From: a virus | DNA: 25,292 nucleotides | Reading direction: 5' to 3' (one strand) | Virus record (IMG/VR): IMGVR_UViG_3300021976_000069 | Location: 1-25,292 of that record | Shown: positions 14,038-21,449 of the stretch, one piece after another | Numbering within the stretch: position 1 is the stretch's first letter | Layout: the number at the start of each line of letters is the position of its first letter | Notes under the pieces: model-generated | What the model was told of the DNA's origin: nothing | The model's database searches: none | The model's input: the letters and a program-made list of their open reading frames with translations, nothing else | Position numbers and translations under genes: made by a program

Positions 14038-14540
14038 CCACGATGTCCCTCGACACGCGCCTCACCCTCGACCTGGCGTCCACCCTTACCGGCACCGCAG
14101 ACCTGGCGTCGGTCACGTCGGCGCTGGCCTACCCGTACCGCCTGAAGCTGCCCAACGGCACCGCCGCGGGCCAGGCGTCGAAGGTGTGGGCCGACCACCG
14201 ATCCATCCCCGCGTCGAGCAACGACGACATCGACCTGGCCGGTGTGCTGACCGACGCGCTCGGCGCCGCCCTCACCTTCGCCAGGGTCAAGGCTCTCGTG
14301 GTGCGGGCAGCGGACACCAACGTCAACAACGTGGTGGTAGGTGGCGCCTCGTCCACGTTCGCCACCTGGAACACCGGCACCAACGCCGCCGTCGTGGTCA
14401 GACCCAGTGGGCTGCTGGTCCTCGCCGCACCCGACGCCACCGCGTACGCCGTGACCGCCACCTCGGCCGACCTGCTGCGCCTCACCAACAGCGGCGCGGG
14501 TACCGCGGTGGAGTACGACATCGTGGTAATCGGCGCATGA
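14034..14540 (+). CDS. virion (minor tail-like) structural protein
   Basis: A 168-residue protein. GTG 14034 overlaps the upstream stop; ATG 14043 is an alternative three codons later. The composition is typical of phage structural beta proteins: Ala/Thr/Val/Asp-rich, low Lys, no Cys. Segments such as DIDLAGVLTDALGAALTFAR, TNVNNVVVGG, VVRPSGLLVLAAPDATAYAV and LRLTNSGAGTAVEYDIVVIG match a family I know from phage tail or head-surface proteins. It lies upstream of the HNH protein and the presumed cos gap, i.e. at what would be the right end of the linear genome. Confidence 0.7.
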   Translation: MTTMSLDTRLTLDLASTLTGTADLASVTSALAYPYRLKLPNGTAAGQASKVWADHRSIPASSNDDIDLAGVLTDALGAALTFARVKALVVRAADTNVNNVVVGGASSTFATWNTGTNAAVVVRPSGLLVLAAPDATAYAVTATSADLLRLTNSGAGTAVEYDIVVIGA

Positions 14541-14776
14541 TCGTTCTTGCCTGAACCACCGGGCAAACACTCGCAACTGCAAACGTCGGGGGTGGGCAAC
14601 ATGACCCACCACCAGCACGGGGACAGCAGGCCGGGAGGTAGAGGGCAGGGGCAGGACACCCCCACCACACCCCCCTGTCACCCACCCACCACGGCACACC
14701 ACCTGCACCACACCACGTGGCACAGGCCAGCCATCAGCTACCGCAACGCGACGCGACAGCACGGCAGGACGACGGC
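14541..14776 (+). other. non-coding gap with strand-asymmetric C/A-rich tract and hairpin
   Basis: I see no convincing gene in these 236 bases. GGTGGG (14591-14596) pairs with CCACCC-type bases CCCACC (14605-14610) across an 8-base loop. Purine-rich sequence (about 14616-14655) then gives way to a tract nearly free of G and rich in CAC and CCC (about 14656-14722). The composition is unlike the surrounding genes. It precedes the HNH gene and could hold terminator or packaging elements. Confidence 0.5.
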
Positions 14777-15106
14777 ATGCCGGCCAGTCCCTGCCTAGCC
14801 TGCGGAACACCGACACGGCGAGGCACCAGGTGCACCAGGTGCGGGCACACCCCCTCCTCCATCCACACGCAACGCAAGCGCAACGCTCGTCCATACACAG
14901 CGACCGAGCAGGCAAGGCGCAGGCAAGCAGTGCAGGCATGGGTCGCCACCTACGGCCAAGTGTGCCCAGGTTGGCGAACACCAGCCCACTCAGCCACTGA
15001 CCTGACAGCTGACCATCCACTGGCTGTGGCTGCTGGTGGCGACGAGCGCGGCGATCTGCAGATCCTCTGTCGATCATGCAACGGACGCAAAGCCGACCAT
15101 CAATGA
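14777..15106 (+). CDS. HNH endonuclease of the packaging region
   Basis: A 109-residue protein. ATG 14777 is chosen because AGGA lies just upstream and the protein then begins MPASPCLACGTPTRRG, the usual N-terminal zinc knuckle; an in-frame ATG-like start at 14717 adds 20 unconvincing residues. C6, C9, C19 and C22 make one zinc group. TADHPLAVAAGGDERGDLQI carries the first HNH motif (D/H) and CRSCNGRKAD the last. HK97-type phages carry such a protein (gp74) next to cos, where it works with terminase in DNA cutting and packaging. Codon use is different from its neighbours: lower GC3 and more A. A 179-bp gap with an inverted repeat follows, then the small terminase. Confidence 0.88.
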   Translation: MPASPCLACGTPTRRGTRCTRCGHTPSSIHTQRKRNARPYTATEQARRRQAVQAWVATYGQVCPGWRTPAHSATDLTADHPLAVAAGGDERGDLQILCRSCNGRKADHQ

Positions 15107-15139
15107 CCGTCAACGGTCCACAATGGAGAGTGGGGGGCA

Positions 15140-15277
15140 CCCTGTTTCCGCAGGTCACAGCCCTACGCCATGACCCGTCTCAGGCTTGCCCGCACACGCT
15201 CAAAATGGTGACCTGATCACCATGAAACGCTCACATCGGTTGCAGGTTCACTAGGGCTCTGACCTGCGGAAACAGGG
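15140..15277 (+). repeat. 26-bp inverted repeat flanking a central palindrome (candidate cos/terminase site)
   Basis: The left arm at 15140-15165 begins CCCTGTTTCCGCAGGTCA, and the right arm at 15252-15277 is its reverse complement with 25 of 26 positions matching. The inner 86 bases contain ATGGTGA (15205-15211) and TCACCAT (15217-15223), nearly at the centre. TGACCTG occurs at 15209 and 15260 on the + strand and at 15151-15157 on the - strand. No gene overlaps. Because it lies between an HNH gene and the small terminase gene, the best reading is a cos or terminase-binding site. Other readings are a regulatory operator pair or a large RNA stem. Confidence 0.75.
15205..15223 (+). promoter_or_regulatory. 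palindrome ATGGTGA-N5-TCACCAT
   Basis: Perfect 7-bp arms with 5-bp spacing, near the centre of the larger inverted repeat. The size fits a dimeric protein site such as an operator or a terminase/HNH contact. Confidence 0.5.
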
Positions 15278-15278
15278 G
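15274..15278 (+). promoter_or_regulatory. ribosome site of the small terminase gene within the repeat arm
   Basis: AGGGG at 15274-15278 lies 7 bases before ATG 15286, and its first four bases belong to the right arm of the 26-bp repeat. If the RNA folds across the 86-base gap, this site would be partly paired. Confidence 0.6.
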
Positions 15279-15285
15279 TGTCGAC

Positions 15286-15918
15286 ATGGCGCGTCCTCCG
15301 AAGCCGGTTGAGCAGAAGGAACTGGGAGGGCGGTCGCCGGGCCGGGACTCGGGTGGCCGGCCGTTGCCGGAGACGGTGGTGGAGCTGCCGTCGGCGGCGG
15401 GGGTGCCGCAGATTCCGGACGACTTGTACACGTCGGATCGGGCGAAGACGTGCGCGTTTCTGCCGCTCGATGAGGAGGACCCGCGGGCCGGTGTCGGTTG
15501 CAGCATCTGCGAGGCGGATCTGGCGGTCGCGGTGTGGCGGGAGATGTGGACCCAGGGTCAGGCGTGGCTGTCGGTTCAGCGGGATCGCCGGATCTTGGAG
15601 CGGCTGTGCAAGGCGTACGTCGAGGAAGCGCACCTTCGGTCGGCGCTCGATGAGGACGGGCCGTTCGTGAAGGGCCAACGCGGCGGGCTCGTTGCCCACC
15701 CGGCGGTGGCGATGCTGCGGGTACTCGAGCAGCAGATCACGAAGTGGGAGGGGCTCTGTGGTTTCAACCCCTCCGACGGTGGACGGCTCGGCGTCAAGGT
15801 CGGGAAGGCGAAGGGCGCCAGCGACGCCGAAACTGTCATCGCGCGGCGTGCCGCTCGCCGGGCAGATCGAGCTGCCCAGCGTCCTACCCGCGACCGTCGG
15901 GCTGCCGGCGGCGACTGA
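15286..15918 (+). CDS. terS: terminase small subunit
   Basis: A 210-residue protein from ATG 15286, with AGGGG 7 bases upstream. The segments SICEADLAVAVWREMWTQGQ, RDRRILERLCKAYVEEAHLR, MLRVLEQQITKWEGLCGFNP and SDGGRLGV follow the P27-type pattern of actinophage small terminases. It would recognise the packaging site and load the large subunit. The first 50 residues are Pro/Gly-rich and probably disordered. After about residue 188 third-position GC drops and the sequence is Arg/Ala-rich, because the large-subunit gene begins within it in another frame. The order HNH, gap, this gene, large terminase supports the call. Confidence 0.85.
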   Translation: MARPPKPVEQKELGGRSPGRDSGGRPLPETVVELPSAAGVPQIPDDLYTSDRAKTCAFLPLDEEDPRAGVGCSICEADLAVAVWREMWTQGQAWLSVQRDRRILERLCKAYVEEAHLRSALDEDGPFVKGQRGGLVAHPAVAMLRVLEQQITKWEGLCGFNPSDGGRLGVKVGKAKGASDAETVIARRAARRADRAAQRPTRDRRAAGGD

Positions 15919-17494
15919 TCTCGGCGACGGCGTCTGGCTTCCGGCCGGGTCGCCGCCGCGGTGGCCGGGCCGGTTGCCGCGCGGACCGGAGCTGTGGTTC
16001 CCGGACCGGACATTGTGGACCGAGGACAACACGGACGGGCTGGACGCCTGCGAGTTGATCGAGTCGTACGTCCGGTTGACGAAGGGTCCCCTTGCCGGGC
16101 AGCTGATGCAGCTGCGGATGTGGCAGGGCGACCTGGTTTGCGACGTGCTCCGTCTCGACGACGAGGGGTTCCGGGTTTACCAGACGTACCTGGTGTTGGT
16201 GTCGCGGAAGAACTCCAAGTCGTTGCTGGGTGCGGGTTTCGCGATCGACGGGCTGCTCGATGAGGACGGCGCCGAGGTGTACTCGGCGGCCGGCGACAAG
16301 GAGCAGGCGAAGCTGGTGTTCGCCGAGGTCCGCAAGGCGGTCGAGGCGTCACCGGATCTGGACGCTGCGCAGGGCGGACTGTTCAAGTGCTATCGGGACG
16401 CGATCGAGTACCCGGCGACCCAGTCGGTGTACCGGGCGTTGTCGTCGGAGTCGTTCACCAAGGAGGGCTTGAACCCTTCGCGGGTGCTGTTCGACGAGCT
16501 GCATGCCCAGCCGAACTGGGAGTTGTGGAACGTCCTGAACCAGGGCTCGGACACCCGCGTGCAGCCGCTGGTGTTGGCGATCTCCACGTTCGGGGTGATG
16601 ACTGACTCGACTGGTCGGACGTCGGTGTGTAAGGCGCAGCACGAGTACGTCGAGAAGATCGTTGCCGGTGAGGTGGAGGACCCGCGGTTCGGGGCGCGGA
16701 TCTACGCCACCAGCGGGCACCGCGCTGAGGGGTTCGAGTATCGGGACCCGCAGAACTGGGCGGCCGCGAACCCCGCGCTGGGTGACTTCCTGCTGCTGGA
16801 CAACATGATTACCACCAGTAGGAAGATGCCGGAGGCCGATTTCAAGACGAAGCGCCTGAACATCTGGGTGGTGTCGGCGACGCCGTGGCTTCCGGACGGC
16901 GGATGGTCCAGCTGTGAGGACACCACGGTCACGATCCCCGATCACGCTCGGGTGGTGCTGTCGTTCGACGGTTCCCGCACCGGGGACTGCACGGCGATCA
17001 CCGTCACCACCGTGGCCGAGCAGCCACACCTCGACGTAGTCGACCTGTGGGAGAAGGACCTCGACGACCTGAACTGGCGGGTGCCGCGCGCCGAGGTGAA
17101 GGACGCGATCCGCGAAGCGTGCCGCCAGTGGGACGTCGTGGAGATCGCGTGGGACGAGTTCCTGTGGCTGGACGCCGCGGAGGAGCTCGAGGAGGAGGGC
17201 CTGCCGGTCGTCGTGTTCCCGCAGACGGCGCAGCGGATGGGTCCGGCGACGCAACGGTTCTACGAGCTCGTCGTCGACCAGGGACTGACCCAGTCCGGTG
17301 ACCCTCGGTTCGAGCGGCACGTCGGGAACGCTGTGCTGAAACGCGACTCGCGCGGCGCCCGGATCGTCAAGGACAAGCCAGACAGCCCCCGAAAAATCGA
17401 CCTCGCTGTGTGCGGGGTGATGGGGGTCGACCGTGCGGCGTGGCATCTCCGCAACGAGGAGCAGGAGGTCGCGCCGTGGGCGATGAGGTTGTGA
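15848..17494 (+). CDS. terL: terminase large subunit (ATPase/nuclease)
   Basis: A 548-residue protein from GTG 15848, overlapping the small subunit by 71 bp. I chose 15848 because strong GC3 bias in this frame begins there; GTG 15758 has a better ribosome site (GGGAGGGG) and would add 30 basic, less convincing residues. ATPase: SRKNSKS at 119-125 is the phage Walker A variant and VLFDE at 213-217 is Walker B. Nuclease (RNase H-like): D374 in LSFDGSRTGD, D436 in EIAWDEFLW, and D518 or D528 near the C-terminus. It cuts concatemers and drives DNA into the prohead through the portal encoded downstream. EDNTDGLDACELIESYV near residues 60-74 is a signature of actinophage members. Confidence 0.95.
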   Translation: MPLAGQIELPSVLPATVGLPAATDLGDGVWLPAGSPPRWPGRLPRGPELWFPDRTLWTEDNTDGLDACELIESYVRLTKGPLAGQLMQLRMWQGDLVCDVLRLDDEGFRVYQTYLVLVSRKNSKSLLGAGFAIDGLLDEDGAEVYSAAGDKEQAKLVFAEVRKAVEASPDLDAAQGGLFKCYRDAIEYPATQSVYRALSSESFTKEGLNPSRVLFDELHAQPNWELWNVLNQGSDTRVQPLVLAISTFGVMTDSTGRTSVCKAQHEYVEKIVAGEVEDPRFGARIYATSGHRAEGFEYRDPQNWAAANPALGDFLLLDNMITTSRKMPEADFKTKRLNIWVVSATPWLPDGGWSSCEDTTVTIPDHARVVLSFDGSRTGDCTAITVTTVAEQPHLDVVDLWEKDLDDLNWRVPRAEVKDAIREACRQWDVVEIAWDEFLWLDAAEELEEEGLPVVVFPQTAQRMGPATQRFYELVVDQGLTQSGDPRFERHVGNAVLKRDSRGARIVKDKPDSPRKIDLAVCGVMGVDRAAWHLRNEEQEVAPWAMRL

Positions 17495-17497
17495 CCG

Positions 17498-17668
17498 GTG
17501 CGTAGACGCGAAGCGGTCGTGCTGGTCGCCGCCGGGCTCGCGTGTGTCGCGGGTGGATTGACGTGGATGTTTCACGGCTGGGGCCTCGTCGGCATGGGCG
17601 CCGGGCTCGCGTTGGGCGGGCTGTTCTTCGACTTCCGTGACGACGACTCCAAGGGCGGTGCGCAGTGA
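17498..17668 (+). CDS. small membrane protein between terminase and portal
   Basis: A 56-residue protein from GTG 17498. Two hydrophobic Gly/Ala-rich segments (about residues 7-22, VVLVAAGLACVAGGLTW; and 27-43, WGLVGMGAGLALGGLFF) are followed by an acidic tail ending GGAQ. Its stop overlaps the portal GTG by 4 bp. A short TM gene is often found at this place in phages, with unknown function. Confidence 0.65.
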   Translation: MRRREAVVLVAAGLACVAGGLTWMFHGWGLVGMGAGLALGGLFFDFRDDDSKGGAQ

Positions 17669-19026
17669 ACCTGTTGCGCCAGCTCTTCGGGAAGGCGGAG
17701 AAGCGGTTCTCGGTAGACGACTACATGGCGATGTTGACCAGCGGGAACTTCCAGTTCCCGGTCGTCGGCGCCGGCAACGGCATGGCGATGGAGAAGATCG
17801 AGAACAGCTTCGTCGGGTACGTCCGCCAGATCTACAAGAGCAACGGTGTGATCGCGGCGGCGATGCTCGCCCGACTGATGATCTTCTCTGAGGGTCGGTA
17901 CGCGTGGCAGCGGCTCAACAAGGACGGCCGGCCAGGTGACCTGTTCGCCGACAGCGAGATGGACCTGCTGGAAACCCCGTGGCCGAACGGAACCCTGGGC
18001 GAGTTGCTGGCGCGGATGATCCAAGACGTTGACCTGGCGGGGAATTTCTACGCGGCCCGCGAGGGGAAGCGGCTACGTCGACTGCGTCCGGACTGGGTGG
18101 AAATCATCCTCACCGCCGCGCCGGACGAGGCGGTCGAGTCCGACATCGCCGGCTACAAGTACATGCCCGGCGGGACCGGTGAGCCGGTGCTGTACCTGCC
18201 GGAGCAGATCGTGCATTGGTCTCCGATCCCCGACCCCGAAGCCCAGTACCGCGGCATGTCGTGGATCACGCCGGTGGTGCGGGAGGTGCTGGGCGATAAG
18301 CAGATCACCGAGCACAAGGCGAAGTTCTTCTCCAACGGCGCGACTCTCCAGACGGTGATCAGTCTCAAGGAGTCGGTCAAGACGGAGGACTTCAAGAAGT
18401 TCGTCGCGATGCTGGCGGAGACCCACCAGGGTGTGGAGAACGCCTACGCCCCTCTCGTCGTCGGTGGTGGCGCGGACGTCACGCTCGTCGGCGCCGACCT
18501 GAAGCAGCTTGACTTCAAGGTCGTGCAGGGCGCCGGGGAGACCCGTATTGCCGCGAACTCTGGGATCCACCCGGTGATCCTCGGCCTGTCCGAAGGGCTC
18601 GCCGGGTCGTCGCTGAACGACGGGAACTTCCGGGCTGCTCGCCGGTTGACTGCGGACAAGACGATGCGGCCGCTGTGGCGCGGCGCCGCCGGCGCGCTGC
18701 AGTCGGTGCTGAAGAAGCCGGCCGGCCAGCCCGCGCGGCTCGCGCTCGCCGAGCGGGACGTCGCGTTCCTGCGGGAGGACCGCAAGGACGTCGCCGAGAT
18801 CTCCGCGATCGAGGCGCAGATGCTGCGGAACCTGCTCGACTCCGGGTGGACCCCGGAGACCGCACGGGCCGCCGTGATGGCGCAGGACTGGTCGCTGCTC
18901 GAGCACTCCGGCCTGTTCTCCGTGCAGCTGCAGCCACCTAACAGCGGCCAGGCCGACGACGACACGACCCCGCTACCGGCCGATGACGCGCCGGCCGACG
19001 ACACGCCCGCCGAGGGAGACGAGTGA
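17665..19026 (+). CDS. portal protein (HK97 family)
   Basis: A 453-residue protein from GTG 17665. It has the HK97-like portal layout: N-terminal segment with NSFVGYVRQIYKSNGVIAAA, DLAGNFYAAREGKRLRRLRP (beta), YLPEQIVHWSPIPDPEAQYR with GMSWITPV (the conserved GxSxixp motif), KAKFFSNGA, and GIHPVILGLSEGLAGSSLND near residue 300. The C-terminus is acidic and Pro/Asp-rich, likely disordered. It forms the dodecameric ring at one vertex through which DNA enters. GTG 17665 is supported by the 4-bp overlap with the upstream membrane gene and by AAGGGCGG at 17650-17657. Confidence 0.95.
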   Translation: MNLLRQLFGKAEKRFSVDDYMAMLTSGNFQFPVVGAGNGMAMEKIENSFVGYVRQIYKSNGVIAAAMLARLMIFSEGRYAWQRLNKDGRPGDLFADSEMDLLETPWPNGTLGELLARMIQDVDLAGNFYAAREGKRLRRLRPDWVEIILTAAPDEAVESDIAGYKYMPGGTGEPVLYLPEQIVHWSPIPDPEAQYRGMSWITPVVREVLGDKQITEHKAKFFSNGATLQTVISLKESVKTEDFKKFVAMLAETHQGVENAYAPLVVGGGADVTLVGADLKQLDFKVVQGAGETRIAANSGIHPVILGLSEGLAGSSLNDGNFRAARRLTADKTMRPLWRGAAGALQSVLKKPAGQPARLALAERDVAFLREDRKDVAEISAIEAQMLRNLLDSGWTPETARAAVMAQDWSLLEHSGLFSVQLQPPNSGQADDDTTPLPADDAPADDTPAEGDE

Positions 19027-19901
19027 CCATGGAGACTCTGCGCGATCTCGACCTGGTGCGCGCCGCGAACCTGCGGATATGTCTGCGTGCCGCCGAGCAG
19101 CGGGCCGAAGGCGACGACCCGGAGGCCACAGAGGACACCCCCACCGCGGCCGAGGGCTTGGGGATCATGGAGGTGCGGTTCTCGCCCTTCGACGTGTGGT
19201 ACGAGATCGACTCCTGGTACGAGGGCCAGTTCCTCGAGCGCACCGTGAAGGGCTCGTTCACGAAGACGATGAAGGAGTCCCGCGACTCCGTGGTGACTCT
19301 GTTCAACCACGGGTTTGACTTCAGCATCGGCGACAAGGTCCTCGGCTCCATCACTGATCTCCGTGAGGACGACGACGCTGCGGCCCTCGAGGCCGACCTG
19401 TTCGACACCTCCTACAACCGTGACCTGGTGCCGGGAATCCGCGCCGGCGCCTACGGCTCCAGCTTCATGTTCCGCGTGATCCGCGACGAGTGGAACGACG
19501 ACCCCGGCGTCTCCGAGTGGAACCCACGCGGCATCCCGGAGCGCACCATCAAGGAGGTCCGGCTGTTCGAGGCCGGGCCGGTGACGTTCCCCGCGAACCC
19601 TGACGCCACCGCCGGCATGCGGTCCATGACCGATGCCTACTACGAGTCTCTCCGGTCCCGCGACCCGCAGCGAGTCGACCTGCTGCGGTCGCGGGTGCTG
19701 GAGTTGCGCACCCCGAAGGCTGACGCCGCCCCCGCTTCCGTCGACGACGCGCGGGACACCTCAGCCGATGGCGCCGCGACCATCCCGACCGACGCGCCGA
19801 ACCCCACCGAGGTGGAGGTTCACCCGACCGGTCTCACCCCCGCACAGCGGGCCCGCGCGTTGCGCGAGCTCGCCAACCCCTTCCTGAAGGAGACGGCCTG
19901 A
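19023..19901 (+). CDS. prohead protease (HK97 family)
   Basis: A 292-residue protein. GTG 19023 overlaps the portal stop by 4 bp; ATG 19029 is two codons later and equally possible. It has the U35-type protease core: GIMEVRFSPFDVWYEIDSWY, VKGSFTKTM, VTLFNHGFDFSIG (His catalytic), and AYGSSFMFRV (Ser catalytic, after the G-S pair), then RTIKEVRLFEAGPVTFPANP. The last 70 residues are a disordered Pro/Asp-rich tail ending in a helix. It cleaves the scaffold region of the capsid protein during maturation. A potential scaffold function of the tail is possible. Confidence 0.92.
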   Translation: MTMETLRDLDLVRAANLRICLRAAEQRAEGDDPEATEDTPTAAEGLGIMEVRFSPFDVWYEIDSWYEGQFLERTVKGSFTKTMKESRDSVVTLFNHGFDFSIGDKVLGSITDLREDDDAAALEADLFDTSYNRDLVPGIRAGAYGSSFMFRVIRDEWNDDPGVSEWNPRGIPERTIKEVRLFEAGPVTFPANPDATAGMRSMTDAYYESLRSRDPQRVDLLRSRVLELRTPKADAAPASVDDARDTSADGAATIPTDAPNPTEVEVHPTGLTPAQRARALRELANPFLKETA

Positions 19902-21361
19902 TGGCTGACAACCCGAAGGTGCTGGAGCTGCGGTCCCGGATCGGAGAGATCGAGACCGAGCTGCGCACCATCCACGAGACCGCCGGCGACGAGCCGTTCG
20001 ACGATGAGCAGCAGTCCCAGTGGGACACGCTGAACGACGAGTCCGCGAAGCGCACGAAGGAGGTCGCCGAACTTGAGGCGCGTCTGGCGCGGGTCGCCGC
20101 GTTCGCCGACAAGCCCGGCGCCAGCGAGTCCGGTGACGGCGCCACCGGTGCCCCGAAGTCGCCGGAGTTCATGCGGCAGGTCGAGCCGTTCGACGGCCGC
20201 AGCGTCCGATCCCTCACCCCCATCGAGGCGCGGGACAAGGCGCTTGCGGTGGTCGACGGCAAGGAACACACCCGGCACTTGTCCGACGCCCAGCGCGAGA
20301 AGGCGTACCAGGTGCTGCGCACCTCGAGCGGCGACTGCGACGGTTCGTACGTCGGGCGGCTGATGCTGCTCACCGAGAACGACGCCTACCGGTCAGCGTT
20401 CGTCAAGCTGGTCACCCAGCCGCAGCCGGTGCTGGAGGCGGAGGAGGCGCGCGCGGTCAACGCGGTCGCCGAGTTCCGCGCCATGTCCGGCACGACGGAC
20501 TCCGCCGGAGGGTTTGGTGTCCCGGTCCTGATCGACCCGAGCATCATCCTGACGGCGCAGGGTTCGTTGAACCCGTTCCGGCAGATCGCGCGGGTCGAGA
20601 CGGTCACCACTGACGCGTGGCGGGGCGTCAGCTCGGCCGGCGTGTCGTGGTCGTTCGGCGCTGAGGCTTCGACGGCGGGCGACAACAGCCCAACCCTCGC
20701 CGGCCCGGTCGTGAACGTCCACGAGGCGAAGGGCTTCATCCCCTACAGCATCCGCGTGGGGATGGACTACCCGAACTTCGCGGCGGAGATGTCGAAGTTG
20801 CTGCTGTCGGGCTACGACGAGGTGCAGGCACAGAAGTTCGCGGTCGGCGCCGGCGACGGCTCGGACGAGCCGTGGGGCATCATCACCGCGCTGGACGCCA
20901 ACACCAACGTCGAGGTCTCCGTGACCACCGACGGCGCGTTCGGTGGCGCGGACATCAACCGCGTGTGGGGTGCTCTGCCCGACCGGTACAAGGCCAACGC
21001 CACGTGGGTGATGAACCACGACGTCGGCAACGAGGTCGCCAGCTTCGGCAACGGCAACAACCTCAGCTTCGTCACCGTCGACCTGACCGGGATGCTGCAG
21101 ACCCTGCGGACCCGGCCGGTCTCGTACAGCTCGTACTTCCCGGACTTCACCGGGACGACGGGCGCGTCGAACATCCTCGCGGTCGGCGACTTCTCGAACT
21201 ACGTGATCGCCGAGCGGGTCGGCATGAGCGTCGAGCTCGTCCCGCACCTGTTCGACGTCACCAACAACCGCCCCACCGGGCAGCGCGGCTGGTTCGCGTA
21301 CGCCCGCGTCGGCGCGGACTCGGTGAACGACCTGGGCTTCAGGATGCTGCAGAACACCTGA
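19901..21361 (+). CDS. major capsid protein (HK97 fold)
   Basis: A 486-residue protein from ATG 19901, with AAGGAGAC 7-14 bases upstream. The first 75 residues are a charged coiled coil (VLELRSRIGEIETELRTIHE; ESAKRTKEVAELEARLARVA), the delta domain that acts as a scaffold and is removed by the upstream protease. Residues about 190-486 are the mature coat: TTDSAGGFGVPVLIDPSIIL, VSWSFGAEASTAGD, QAQKFAVGAGDGSDEPWGII, WVMNHDVGNEVASFGNGNNL and RGWFAYARVGADSVNDLGFR. The GGFGVPVLID and DEPWGI motifs are typical. It ends before a strong hairpin (21376-21412). Confidence 0.96.
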   Translation: MADNPKVLELRSRIGEIETELRTIHETAGDEPFDDEQQSQWDTLNDESAKRTKEVAELEARLARVAAFADKPGASESGDGATGAPKSPEFMRQVEPFDGRSVRSLTPIEARDKALAVVDGKEHTRHLSDAQREKAYQVLRTSSGDCDGSYVGRLMLLTENDAYRSAFVKLVTQPQPVLEAEEARAVNAVAEFRAMSGTTDSAGGFGVPVLIDPSIILTAQGSLNPFRQIARVETVTTDAWRGVSSAGVSWSFGAEASTAGDNSPTLAGPVVNVHEAKGFIPYSIRVGMDYPNFAAEMSKLLLSGYDEVQAQKFAVGAGDGSDEPWGIITALDANTNVEVSVTTDGAFGGADINRVWGALPDRYKANATWVMNHDVGNEVASFGNGNNLSFVTVDLTGMLQTLRTRPVSYSSYFPDFTGTTGASNILAVGDFSNYVIAERVGMSVELVPHLFDVTNNRPTGQRGWFAYARVGADSVNDLGFRMLQNT

Positions 21362-21375
21362 TCCCCCGAGTAGAT

Positions 21376-21412
21376 GTCCCGCCGGTCGCCGTGGGTGGTC
21401 GGCCGGCGGGAC
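21376..21412 (+). terminator. strong hairpin after the capsid gene
   Basis: GTCCCGCCGG (21376-21385) pairs with CCGGCGGGAC (21403-21412), 10 perfect pairs around a 17-base loop, in the 88-base gap behind the capsid stop. There is no T-run, so it may partly terminate transcription or protect the capsid message, lowering expression of the downstream cassette. Confidence 0.5.
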
Positions 21413-21449
21413 AACCACCCACACAACCGCCCAGTGAATGGAGATCGCG

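Noticed and set aside
14617-14653. G-quadruplex in the purine-rich tract
   Set aside because: Four G-runs exist, but one loop is about 10 bases, longer than usual for a stable structure; too weak to call.
14547-14798. 83-residue + strand frame in the gap before the HNH gene
   Set aside because: TTG start, His/Thr/Pro-rich low-complexity product, no ribosome site; it follows from the C/A-rich tract.
13704-15158. 484-residue open frame on the - strand
   Set aside because: It runs across several + strand genes and the non-coding tract; composition is Gly/Arg/Val-rich, as expected for the shadow of high-GC genes, and no motif was seen.
15222-15254. 10-residue leader-peptide-like frame in the packaging gap
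   Set aside because: Too short and without a ribosome site; it lies inside the symmetric repeat, which explains the conservation-like look.
15692-15847. Longer N-terminus of the large terminase from an upstream start
   Set aside because: GC3 bias in this frame starts only at about 15848; upstream residues are Arg/Ser-rich, as expected for a shadow of terS. GTG 15758 with its good ribosome site remains an alternative.
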